From Tenebrio molitor (taxonomy: Eukaryota > Arthropoda > Insecta > Coleoptera > Tenebrionidae): a stretch of DNA of 64,000 nucleotides. This document shows, piece by piece, positions 33,891-44,919 of the stretch (positions are counted from its first letter, which is position 1; each line of letters starts with the position of its first letter). A model generated the notes under the pieces. That model was not told the origin of the DNA and made no database searches. It saw nothing but the letters and a program-made list of their open reading frames with translations. Where the stretch lies: NCBI RefSeq assembly GCF_963966145.1, contig NC_091046.1, positions 40,610,001 to 40,674,000 on the forward strand. Direction: 5' to 3'. The translations under genes and the position numbers were made by a program.

Positions 33891-36269
33891 AAAAAAATTG
33901 AAATTGGTTAGTTGAGTAGATTAGGTATTTATTTCCTGAACTGAATTTAAAAAAGACTGCAAAATACAAGGAATCTTTTTAACCAATTGATGTAGTTAGT
34001 TTTCATTTTGTAGCCAAGTCACAAAACAGGAAAAGAGCATTTATCGCAGGAAGAGAGCATTTATCAATATAATAGTGTTGATTGATGATTATCAATAGTT
34101 TTCTAATCGGTGATTAGTTAAAAATTCAACTTTGACATTTGATGGAAATAAGCACTGTATCTTCTATTTCACTTACTTAAAATCGTTAAAAACGCTAAAT
34201 AACAATTTTCTAAAATGCGATACCAAATTAAAACAGTTCAGAGGATTATGATGATATATGCATAGAAAATAAGCAAGTTACTCCGTTAGTATAAATGCAA
34301 TTATAACTGCAGTACAACTAATGCAATAGTGTGGTCAACTGTAACTAAAATTTTGTTTTCTCAGTTTTTCAGTCGATATAAATACGTCCAGTGTCATAAA
34401 AGTATGTAATTTAAATTATTACACCATGCTTAACTGAGTATATTAACGCATTATATAACCCCGTAAGATTCTATTACTCAAAAGGCAACTAAAGAACCAG
34501 TCTCGAAAGTAAGACAGAAAGTTGACTTATTGTGTCTGTCCTAAAGAGTCGGCTTAATGTCTTCAGACAGGCCGGCTAATACTGTCTCCAAAAGCATTGT
34601 CCCTAAAGAGCTTCACGTCTAAAATGTTCTATTCACTATTGTATTATTATATTACCCATTTATAATATTTATACCCCTTTTAGTTTATTTTTTCTTTGGA
34701 AAAATTCTATAAAATAGTACCGTGTACAGCTGGGGGCAAAGTGGTGCTTAATCTGCAACAGTAAAATACAGCGAACAGGTGGTGATACCACAGTTCTGCA
34801 AAACCGTTACTTTCCGAACACCTCTTGTTGTCTTCCGTTCGTAATTCCAGTTGCAAGAGCACAAATGAAATTACTACAGTGGCAAGTTGGCAATAAAACG
34901 AGATATTACTCAAACAGTAAACTTCCTTAAAAAATTTAATTTTATACAAACGCAGGCAGTAAAATTTACGACTTCATTTGCCAAAGGATATTGCATCGGC
35001 TGACATAATTTACTCGAAATGGCATATTTTACAACTCAATCGGTGTATTACTTTGATTTGTTCTGCCGAAAGAAGTCTCGCCGGCAAGCTTTCACCTTGG
35101 TTGCAGGAGGCGTTATTTCCTTATTTACTATTATTATATGACTGGAGTAATTTAAAATTCATTGAACGAGGAGGGTCGGTAACGGTTCTCGGGGGAGGCC
35201 CGAAACTTAAACTTCACTTTCCTTGTTATTAAAGGTAATGAGGAACAATATGTGAAGAGATGTTTTACCCTCGGACGGCTTAAAACTTGATGAAATTTGT
35301 AGCAGCGTTCCCGTTGCTTATTAAAAATTAAGAAAAAAATTCACAAGAAACTTCACACTTCGCTGCTTCTGCGGCCGGATTAAAATTGTATAAAAATCCG
35401 TCGAAAAACTAACACGGTTTCCTCTTCTCGGTAAACAATCCTCCGGTACTGGAGTCAAGGCTTTCCGGCCAAAGCCCATTGGCTACGCTCTTTTTCGATC
35501 AGATTCCACGTCAATTATTGTCAAAACACGGATCTTTGAAAAGGAGTAGAGGCTGCCGGATCGATTTGCATTAAATTTATGCATAATTGAATCCGCAATC
35601 TGATCGAGAAGTGTCCGAGTTGTTGGGCAAAGTGGTCGTTTCCCCTGAAAGCTTTCAGTTATTGTTTCAGCATAATAACGCAGCGGAACGAAAAAGTGTA
35701 ACTGTACTTAATCGATAGATCGTATCTCGACTATGATGTGAAGAGTATCAGTAATTCAATTTATCGTTCCGTGAGCGTGCCAAATCGTGTCCATTTTCCT
35801 AACAAGTTTTTTAATTTCGATGAAAGTCCGTTTATGAACGTCCAGATTGTATCATTAAGGATTATAACAGCACAGGTCCGCCAAAAAACTCGAACCATGA
35901 AATTTTCGAAGGCGTCTCAAATGGACCCAGATTTCTTTTCCGACCTGACAAGAACGGGGATTATCAAAATCTTGTGTAATTTTGCAACACCTAAAGCAAC
36001 AACACTAAACCCATTTGCATAATGATGTAATTCGCGGTCTTGTATGAATTAATTAGCGATTTCTAATTTTAAAAAACGTTTCATCGACTCGCTAGCGCCA
36101 CCACACAAGACACGCAGACAGTGGGTTGTAAAATGCAAATTCGGACAAAAATGCAGTTTCTCTGCCGAAAAGCAATTGGAGTGCAGGCGGCCCTAATTAG
36201 AAATGAATTCCAAAAATACCCTACAAGTGATTCACTTTCTGTCTAAGGGTAAACGTGCACTATTCCACG
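33891..36269. other. Non-coding stretch, AT-rich then mixed
   Basis: No repeat or protein recognised. Short open frames only (up to 94 codons at 35738-36022, unrecognised). Confidence 0.3.
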
Positions 36270-36450
36270 GTAGTGGCAGTGCTGGCCCTAGCCAAGCGCG
36301 CGGCGCGCCACTTTGCATAGGTAGGTGCCGGGTTCGAATCCCGGAGCTGTCTGACCTTGATGTGGATTTTTTTCACAATTATACAGTTTGATGTGCGCAA
36401 ATGGGCGCAGAGATAAACGAATGTTGGGTCAGATCTCCACCAGACCAGTA
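36270..36450 (+). mobile_element. tRNA-derived SINE, copy 2
   Basis: Head with A box TAGCCAAGCG (36289-36298) and a perfect B box GGTTCGAATCC (36331-36341) set in GGTGCCGGGTTCGAATCCCG. Downstream it shares GTGGATTTTTTTCA and AATGTTGGGTCAG with copy 3, in the same order. The 5' edge and the 3' end past about 36450 are poorly defined and no target duplication was found. It lies 1.7 kb upstream of copy 3 in the same orientation. Confidence 0.8.
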
Positions 36451-37974
36451 CTGGTATAAAGTGAACGCGTGAGTTGCGTACGACGCGAGGTAATGTGCGC
36501 TGGGCTTAACTTGTCCAAAAAATGGCGAAAAAAGGATCAAACGACAAATCAAGTCGATTGAAAATGGGAGGAGGAGAAAGCGGAGGCCTCGGTTATAAAT
36601 AGCAATTAGTGCTGTCCACAAATTTGGCTTGTTACGCCACTGTCCGTCCCCGAATCAATTACATAGAAAGTTGGTACGCCTCTGCGTCCGGAATTTTTAT
36701 CTGCCCATTAGAAAATCATCTCACCGGGCGACTTCTAAATCACCTGAAATAAATAACACCTCGGCACAAAGAAGAACGTGACAATAGCGGTGAAAAAACG
36801 GATTTATTACGGAGCCGGGCATAGCCGCACGTCTGTTCTAAATCAGACTTATTAAGTCAAAGTTAGTGTGACAAATTGTTCCTAAAAGCCCGGGCCCACA
36901 ACGAGTCAAATTACACGAGTACCAGCACCTGGTGGGTCGACGACAGAACGCCACACGAGTAGTGCAAAAGACACATTGAAATTGGTTTCAGGATTATTTA
37001 TTATGTTGCAGTTTACAGTTAGTCTGTATAAAACGGCGATCTTGAGAATTTTCCAATTAAATAAAATTTACAAGGAGTAATGGCAGGGGGAGTGGCGAAA
37101 GCAGCGCGTTTTCGACAGAATGCAACGAAATTTGATTTATGCCTCACCGTGTTTCGCCAACAACACCATAATCCCAAGGTTTGTCCACCTACACTTGCAC
37201 CAACTGTTCAACGCCAACCCACCGAAAACACTACGATAAAGACATTATCAAAATACACACACAGTGGTTCGAAGCGTCTGTTTGTGTTTTGTGAGGACTG
37301 TACTACACGTGCACAGCTTCTCTGCCTGCCACACCGTGAAGAACTAAACCGAACAAAGCTCACGGAGTTTAGTGGCCTGGCTCCGATGAGAGAACCCTCC
37401 AATCAGGCAAGGTAACCATGTTAAGGTCACCGCCGAGGTAGAGGTGCGCTTACACTCGGGTTCTTCAACATCGAGGGTGACGTGTCGGACCTACGAATGT
37501 TTGCTCAACGAATTAGCCCGCGGCGATGGGGTCGGCTAATGGCAGGGATTACCTTTCGACCAAATTGGAACGGAAGTCAATTGCACCGAAGAAATTCCAA
37601 TTCATTCCAGAGTCTGGTTGTGGGAGTCATCCGGGAAAAACCCGAATTTCGGAGTGATTTCGATGGAGGGTCAAGGCACAGACCCGAACGATGCAGATTA
37701 GTTTTGTCCTCGAGGACGAACAGCGGGACCCGGTTATTTAATTGGCAATGGTTTAATTACAGTGTTATTTATTCGGCTGCTCCAAGCGTGGAGTCACCGT
37801 TACGAGGGAGGCAAACGTGGGTTCTAGAGACCGGAACTTGATGTTTTGACAGTTTACAAACATTTCTCAGAATTTTAGAAACTTTGCAAGGCGCCAACAC
37901 AGGTAGAAAAATCCTTCCAAGACATCGAAGCAACCGGTAAAGTAATCGTGTCTAATTTTCTATAATGGAAGGGT
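36451..37974. other. GC-richer non-coding stretch between two SINEs
   Basis: Open frames of 111 (37080-37415) and 119 codons (37482-37841) are on the plus strand in different frames and have no recognisable domain. No repeat detected. Confidence 0.3.
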
Positions 37975-38210
37975 GAAGCACTGTGGCCAAGCGCGTAGCG
38001 CGCCACTTTGCATGAGGGAGGTGCCGGGTTCGAATCCCGGGGCCGCCTGAAATCTGGTGTGGGTTTTTTTCATCATATACTTTGATATAAGGTATACAAA
38101 TGGGGTGCAGAATAGGGGGGAATGTTGGGTCAGTATCTCCACCCATCTCTCTGCACCACCATCCGTCTAGACCCATCGTAGATTCTGGGGAGGGATTGAA
38201 AAAACGGTCT
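37975..38210 (+). mobile_element. tRNA-derived SINE, copy 3
   Basis: About 235 bp. A box TGGCCAAGCG (37984-37993), B box GGTTCGAATCC (38027-38037) in a GGTGCCGGGTTCGAATCCCG context, then GCCGCCTGAAATCTGGTGTG, a T-run, and AATGTTGGGTCAGTATCTCC. This is the copy closest to an apparent consensus. The head has only partial tRNA shape: a run of GCGCGCCACTTTGCATGAGG replaces a normal anticodon arm. No clear target duplication was seen; GTCT plus an AT-rich string occurs near both ends but is too weak to count. Confidence 0.85.
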
Positions 38211-41200
38211 TTGATTTTATTATGATTTTTTTTTAATGATCATAATACCAGTGGAGTGGCAGAAGGGGAGCAAACATGTAAATTACAATTCGTCTTGTTA
38301 GTACGGCGAGTTAAATAAAATGATCATAATGTCATAATGAAATAGTAGTGACAAGTAAAATAAATTGAAATTTATACCTCTATAACGCTACTTGTTCGTA
38401 TGGAGCTCTAGCAACTAAGATAAATTATGTATTGATTTGTAGATATAAACACTGTTGATGTAATGCCGTGCATAATATTCTATTACAAAGAGTGACTTAT
38501 AACGAGGCAAACCAACAACAATAAATTTTATTAGACAGTGCACTCATTAAGGCAATCCTTTTCACGGCCCTGGTGCTCTTGGCCCTCGGTCCGTTGGGCG
38601 TGTGATATCTGAATCAATTTTTTGCACCCACGGCCCACTTTGGTCCCGTGACTTGACAGGCTATTAAATTTGCAAGGTAATAATCGAGGTCGGGCGATAT
38701 CCCTGAAGATGCAGGTGCCCCTCGAGTGTTTATATGGAAGAGTCCGTTCTCGGAACCGCTAGAGGCAGCAGATTAAAAAATAGCGCAGGGTAATGGAGTT
38801 ATAAAAGTGAATCGAAGGCTGATAAATCGTCGATCCAGGCCGGGTAAAAGGAACAATCTGTATGTAAATTCTAATTAGGGGCCAAAATATTTTAATACCG
38901 GCTCGTAACTTGTAATTTTACAGACGTTAAAACGTTTCAGTCGTGTCATATTTTACGATGTCGCCGAGGAACAATGGGGGAGTTTATTTTTATTTCTTGT
39001 TTAAAAGCTAGACACCAAAACCGCTTTTGATGTTCGTACGGCACGACATGGGACATAACGAGTCCCACCATTAGAGAGCAACGAGAGGAAATCGGCTCCG
39101 GGTTCGTGACAATGTTACTGAACGAGGAGGAAATCGAAACACCGAATCCAGATCTGTTCGATTCTTTCAATTTCGTGAAACGCCAAAAATACAGAGGGGT
39201 CGAAATGCAAATTAGACAACGTCTAAAAGGTGCAGATTAGCAGAGATCTGGCCATTTCTCAAAAACATTTGTTACGACTTCTGCGAAACGGTTAGATGGA
39301 CCCTATTTTGCGGCCAGGTAAAAGCACAGCGGAAGTCTGAATGGTCCTTTTATGAAAAATTTACACCAAAAATGCGGTCTTACCTGGCAGAACATACAAC
39401 ATGTCCAGATAAATAACGGTCGGTAAAAGACATCGATTATTCCAAAAATGAACAATGTAACTCGCCTTTCGTGATTTTATTCAGTGAAGGCACAATTTTT
39501 GCGCTAACCAGATTTTCGTGGTTGTTGCAGTTGTTTTAAAGCACCTGGGTTTGCTTTCGTGACGAGCAATTATCGTTCACGTGAAGATAAAATTTGCCGA
39601 AACGTCAAGCAATCGCCGGTGATGGATTTTAATGCTTGCGAAAGCTTGACGTCCAGCGCGCAATGATTCCTCAACCTACAAACACGGAAAACAAGTGAAA
39701 AGTTGAGAGATTTATCGCTGAAGAAGACAATGTGAACTGGAAATGCAAGAAAGCACACAAAATAGATAAAAGCCAAATAAGGGGCTTTAGCTGTGTCACG
39801 TGGAAGAATAAAACTACAAAAAAGGAAGACTGCCCAAATCGTTGGTACGACGAGTAGAATGTGCTGCTCTGGTTTCACGAGTCGTATCGGTATCACAGTC
39901 CTGAATTATATTTCCCACAAATACACTTAAAACAACGTAAATCTCTCCCGCCTGAATGGACTTAATTCGCTACCCAGGCGCCCACATTTCAGCGATTCCT
40001 TTCAAGAAGCTATTTCTGAAAATTGAAGCGCGGACAAATTATCGCCACATAAAATTAGGATCCGCTCGGCTCATAATTCAAGTTTCTAACCGACCAAAAC
40101 GAATAAGAAATAGAAAAATCCGTTGGCCATTTTCCTGCCATTGATAATTTGTAGCTCCATTGTTGGTCGCGCTACCGGAATGGTAAAAAGAGAAGCAGCA
40201 GTGGTTTCTCTTGTGGAACCCGGTAACGTAGACGTTATCTCGATGTGTTTATGGCGTGCATAAATCTCCGAATTCGCAGATAGCACAGTCTTTTAATCAT
40301 TATTCCAGTTTTAAATCCTGCTGAACTAGCCCCAGTCCTGTTTTATTTCGGCGACGGCACGAGATGGGGTTAGAGTTATAAAACGGGTCATTATTTTATA
40401 AGTTTGTGGGTCATTATTTATGCCAGATAACATCAGCGCTATCCTTTCAACTATTCGCTTTGATTTACGTTGCAATAATTTTCAACTTTGCTGGAAGGAC
40501 ATCCGGTGCGGTCCTGCCGCCAGCTTCACCACAACAGCAAACTGGAGACAGTTGCCTCATTTCTTATTTATCGGAAACTGATTGACAAGCTTTTGACAAT
40601 GACGGCGCAATTTCGCGCGACACCTGATCCCGCCACCAATAAAGCTCGAGGAGTGTCTTTATATTGTATCTGGTGGAATAAATCTGGATCGGCGCAGCCC
40701 CCGTTCTTGCCGTATTTACTCACTTGATTTGCCAAGACGAGCCTCACTTGATAAAATGAAGTTATTCCCATTCGTGTTTGTTTGTTTTCAATCCAGGCTA
40801 TGTAAATGTTTATCTATCAATCACCCTTGAAAGCTTCTCCGCGGGAGAAATGTCCCATCCAGGCCCGACCAAATTCTTGCATTCCTCTAACCAGGAGGCG
40901 ACAAGTCGCACCTTTATGTTCTACGACGGAATTACGGTCGCCCTCTGGGGAAATCACGTCACAAAATACAGTAATTGCATGTGGTACGGCGCCCCTGCGG
41001 AGGGGTACACGCCATCAACATTTCATCACACGATTTTATATTACTTTACGGACAAAATTTGCAAATTGCGGGTGTAAAGGGGGACCCGGAGCGTGTGCGA
41101 CAGGCTTAATCAGGTTCGGCTTCATTTTTTACGATTGCCGGCGAATTTTTGACGGACCAGATACTACAAGCTCGATCGTCTGTAAAATTTTTATGCCGAT

Positions 41201-42725
41201 CAGGACAGACAAGGTTTACGAGAGATGGACTGGACGCATTATCTCCATCCTAAAATTTTTTGGAAGGATTCACAAGCGCACAAGGGACCGAAAACCGAGC
41301 CGTAAAGATAACTCGCCTGATAATGTGCCACGAAATTAGCCTTTTTAAAAACTACCTATATTAAGGTCATATTACTACGCCGTTTCCAATCTTAACGATG
41401 AGATAAAGATAATGCACCTCCACGGTACCGCTATTCTAATAAACTAGAAGAACCGCACCACGGAAATTAACAGTTTAAACCAGCACGAAATACCTTTTTA
41501 CGCAACTCTTTGCAAGTAATAATAATGAGTACAGTCTAGGTGGATTGGAAAAAGACAACTGGAATTGCACCAAGTTTGATAATAAGCACCTCGCTGACCG
41601 TAGCCGCCGCTACACCTGAGTGTTACTGCGGAAGCTCCGTGCTTGCGTCGCTCAGGACGGAATTTTTTTGATTAAAAAGTACTCTTCATGAAGCGAAAGT
41701 AAATACAAAGTGAGCTTTAAAATGAGAACGGAGCTTTTGTGGGTTAGATCCAGCCACTTAATTGAGTTTATTTTTGTCCACCTAAAATCTAGGAATTGTG
41801 CAGGATCGTAACAATCTTGTTCCATTTTCCGCCCAGGAAACGCAACCATAAAAGAAACCACTCCACAAGAAGCGACATCGTCAATCCGAAATCAATATAA
41901 CACAATGCCATTCTTGCAGCACAATGGGCCAAAGGCGCGTTTTGCATCTATGAATCCTTTAGTGCATCGAGTGTTCGTTGTGGTTAAGCGAGCCAATTTG
42001 AAAACGCTGGGGTCTACCCCACAGGGACCCATGATACCCACCGAACCGACACATATGCGATCATTTCTGGTCCAGTTATCGTGCAGGTGTAGAAACCTCC
42101 GAATCTAAATACAATGGTCCGCTCAATTGATTTCTTTTTTTGGGCTAATCAGTTCGCCTCGACAAGACGCGATAAATTATCTCCAGCCTTGAGACTCGAG
42201 GATTCTGTGATGGGTCCGAGCTACTGGGAGCGGAGTGCAAATGAAATTGGTAAACTGTATCTGTGAGGTGTCCATTTCTTGTGTTTGGGCTTCGTCATCG
42301 CGAGGTTATATAATTTAATGATTCTTTGTTTTGACTGGGTGCGTATCGGACATTCTCAGGATTTGGTGGGGGACCAGAAGAGGATGTTCGACAACCAACA
42401 AACAAGTACAAACAAAATAATTAATTCTACGAGTACGGTGTGGTGACAGTTGGTCGTTACAAGTGTTTTGGTAAAAATAACACTGAATAATGACAAAAGA
42501 AAAAGAGGCACACCAGAAATAAGCGTTAGTGTAATGAGATTCTAAAGCACGACACGTGTACAAACAATTGTGGAGTGGAGAACGTGGTAATCTCTAAAAT
42601 AAGACGGAAAATACTACGGAACCTGTTGGAATAAATTATCAAAGAAAGTTTTCATCCAAGCGAACTAAAAATCCAGAGTGAAATAGTGAAATACGTCTTG
42701 AAATTTTTTAAATACCCATAGTATG
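38211..42725. other. Long non-coding stretch, GC-richer at 38.5-39.2 and 40.3-41.4 kb
   Basis: One dispersed repeat at 39850-39891. An open frame of 177 codons (40806-41339, +) overlaps a 99-codon frame (40778-41077, +) in another phase; neither is recognisable. Nothing else is supported. Confidence 0.3.
39850..39891 (+). repeat. Dispersed repeat (GTGCTGCTC...TTTCACGAGTC), copy 2
   Basis: CGAGTAGAATGTGCTGCTCT then GGTTTCACGAGTCGTATCGG. Closest to copy 3 at 44354-44410. Confidence 0.55.
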
Positions 42726-43283
42726 GTTTTCTCAATTTCGTTGTAGGTCGTAAAATTTTATGGTAATTGTTCACTTTAACTACTTCTGGAATTTTCGCGT
42801 TTTTTCTGGCTAGACAGCCTCAGGGCGTCCTCCTAGATCGTGTCCCACCATTCAAACCTTGTGCAAATGCCTTTTTTTTTCTCTCTTGTTGTGTTTCAAG
42901 GTCGCGTCAAGGTCGCGCCAAGTCTTAGTATAACTAAAGGGTAAGGAAAATTTTCATTTGCACAAGGTTTGACTGGTGGGAACCGATGTAGGAGGACGTC
43001 CTGAGGCTGTCTATCCAGAAAAAACGCGAAAATTCCAGAAGTAGTTAAAGTGAACAATTACCAATTTTATTGCATATTATTGATTAGCGGGCACGATGAT
43101 TGGATTTGAAAAGGTTGGGAAGCGGCGCGTGCCATTTGCCGTACAATACAAATCTGCAAAATGTAGAATACAACCCTGCTTAAAATATTACCTGCTAGTG
43201 GTAAACTATGATTTATAAACCTCGTAAATTCTTTAACTGAAAGTACCATAAAATTTTACGACCTACAACCAAATTGAGAAAAC
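42726..43283. mobile_element. TIR element interrupted by a MITE (outer element of a nest)
   Basis: Left arm GTTTTCTCAATTTCGTTGTA then GGTCGTAAAATTTTAT (42726-42761); right arm is its inverse (43248-43283) with one mismatch over 36 bp. Removing the 301-bp MITE at 42762-43062 plus one 8-bp duplication leaves a ~249-bp element. The MITE inserted at the inner edge of the left arm. I found no clear target duplication for the outer element and no second copy in the window. Confidence 0.75.
42762..43062. mobile_element. MITE, GGTAATTG family copy 2 (perfect 8-bp duplication)
   Basis: A 301-bp element with the same ~105-bp inverted arms as copy 1. Flanked by AATTTTAT at 42754-42761 and 43063-43070, an exact 8/8 duplication. 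The centre includes GGTCGCGTCAAGGTCGCGCC, a short direct repeat of AAGGTCGCG that copy 1 lacks. It is nested in another inverted-repeat element, so it is the younger of the two. Confidence 0.95.
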
Positions 43284-43295
43284 GGTAAGTACATA

Positions 43296-43487
43296 CCGGG
43301 TGGGGCATCGTATACGCGCACGCGAGAAATCGCGACTTCTAATTAAATTAAATTGTCGAAATTTTTCACACTTACCTGGCTATTGGTAAGATACATTTCA
43401 TAATTTTTTGATAATTTTTCACTTACAAACAAAGCCAAAAAAAAAAATGTAAATTTCAACCAAAAAGTCAAATTTTGATTTGTATAT
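43296..43487. mobile_element. CCGGGTGGGGC family, left-end fragment
   Basis: A 192-bp piece about 90% identical by eye to 7248-7430: CCGGGTGGGGCATCGTATAC, GCGCACGCGAGAAATCGCGA, then AATTAAATTAAATTG. TA precedes CCGGG (43294-43295), as in the full copy. Homology stops near 43487 and no right terminus is found. It starts 12 bp after the outer element of the nest. Confidence 0.8.
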
Positions 43488-43742
43488 CTAAATGACGTTT
43501 GAAATGTACAGGAGTGGGAAAAACAACTGAAGACGTCCTGCTGACTTTGATTAGGAAAAAAAAAACATTAGTGAACATAATGCTCCTCGCGGAATCCACG
43601 AAATTACAGAGGTGTTAAATTATTCTCGTCCAAAGGTAGAGCACCACCAGAAGGAGTTGCTGCAAATCAACGAGATGATAGATAGTAGTCTTCTACTGTT
43701 GTCATTTGGAATAACTGTGTAATGCGAACTAAAATTGTCAGA

Positions 43743-43921
43743 CTAGAAATTTGAGTTTCCACTGGAAAGGTCTACTTCATCCATCATATTGTCCAGATCT
43801 TGTTCCAAATTGTTAACACCTCTTCCCTGCCTTACAAAATTATTTTCATATAATGTGAAAAAATATGAAATGAGAGCAACCTCACACTGTGAACTGAACA
43901 CTTTTTGTTGCGAAATCCTCT
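43743..43921 (-). pseudogene. Unidentified coding relic, C-terminal fragment
   Basis: An open frame of about 58 codons on the minus strand, bounded upstream by a stop and ending with TAG at 43743-43745. It reads ...S-Q-Q-K-V-F-S-S-Q-C-E-V-A-L-I-S-Y-F-F... and ends in an acidic tail, N-N-L-E-Q-D-L-D-N-M-M-D-E-V-D-L, then S-S-G-N-S-N-F. Composition (varied residues, acidic tail, no low-complexity run) looks like real protein rather than noise, but I do not recognise the family. It lies 255 bp inside the truncated CCGGGTGGGGC end, so it could be the tail of that family's transposase; that is inference. Confidence 0.3.
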
Positions 43922-44780
43922 ACTGCATCAACTTTTTTAAATTATCTACAGAATGACAAATTATAGGTAATTACGTTTTGAACTAAGTTTTTTTCTAATC
44001 TGTAAACCCATTAGAACTACAGTTACCAGATTGTGTAATGGGTTTATAAGAGGCTTTATTTTAATGGATTTGGATAGTTTTCACAAGTTCGGTGTAAACC
44101 AAAAAAGTAATTCAAAATACATATTTCAAAGTTGAACTTTACTTGTTTATCAGTTTATCACATTTCCCTAACTACCCAATATTTCAAGCTTTCAGAAAGC
44201 TTTGATTTAATAAAGTACAGTTTATGCTATTTTGTAAATAGGCTCTAATGTTCTTTTCTTTCATCGAGAGTGTTTTGGCCTTTCAGAAGTATTTTTCTTG
44301 AGTAATGTTAATATCACGTCTAATATGAGACATGATATCTACTGTCCGTAGGGCGAGTTGAATGTGCTGCTCCTGTTTCACGACTCGTATCATCGATTAT
44401 CAATCATATCAAAAGCTTTACATTCGATAAGAGAATATGAGAATGAATAAATAAGGAACATGTAAATCCATAAACACATGTCACTGGGTTTGCTTTTTGA
44501 TAAGTGTAATTTTTGGGACCCGCCTGAAATAATGGAAATGCCCAAAATTCCAACCAACAATCTGCTGCCAAAGAAATTTCGCGACAGATACGAGTGTTTA
44601 TCAAACATTTATGAATTGGAAAGAAAAAAATAACATTAAATCCTTTTCAGAAAATGTACTGTTGACATATTTCGAAGACAATTCTAATACAATGACACCA
44701 TTTGCTAAAATAATGCATTTCTGTCGTATCTGTAAGTATGTAATAGTCGTAGAATATTTTTTTAGAAATTTTGTGAAAAA
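43922..44780. other. AT-rich non-coding stretch
   Basis: Includes the dispersed repeat at 44354-44410. Overlapping minus-strand frames at 44390-44608 are not recognisable. Confidence 0.3.
44354..44410 (+). repeat. Dispersed repeat (GTGCTGCTC...TTTCACGASTC), copy 3
   Basis: CGAGTTGAATGTGCTGCTCC, then TGTTTCACGACTCGTATCAT, then CGATTATCAATCATATCA. The ATCAATCATATCA tail resembles copy 1 (ATTAATCATATCA). Confidence 0.55.
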
Positions 44781-44919
44781 TATAGTACATACATTACTCG
44801 AGTAGCAACGAGATTACGTACACGTGGATTTACATTACTCGCTCCTTCGTCGCTCGTATGCAATTCATCCACTTGTACGTAATATGCTCTTTACTACTCT
44901 CGTAATGTAATATACTATA
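44781..44919. mobile_element. Hairpin element, 139 bp
   Basis: Imperfect inverted arms of about 45 bp: left TATAGTACATACATTACTCG then AGTAGCAACGAG, ATTACGTACACGTGGAT; right inverted TATAGTATATTACATTACGA then GAGTAG, ATTACGTACAAGTGGAT. The centre has CGCTCCTTCGTCGCTCG. No second copy in this window; probably a small foldback element. Confidence 0.55.

Noticed and set aside
36203..36391. Short open frame across SINE copy 2
   Set aside because: Incidental frame running through a repeat; not conserved in copy 3.
37984..38037. Possible tRNA gene with perfect A and B boxes
   Set aside because: The anticodon arm does not fold as a tRNA and the head is followed by a SINE body shared with two other copies.
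40806..41339. 177-codon open frame on the plus strand
   Set aside because: Overlaps another open frame in a different phase and has no domain. The region is GC-richer, so stops are fewer.
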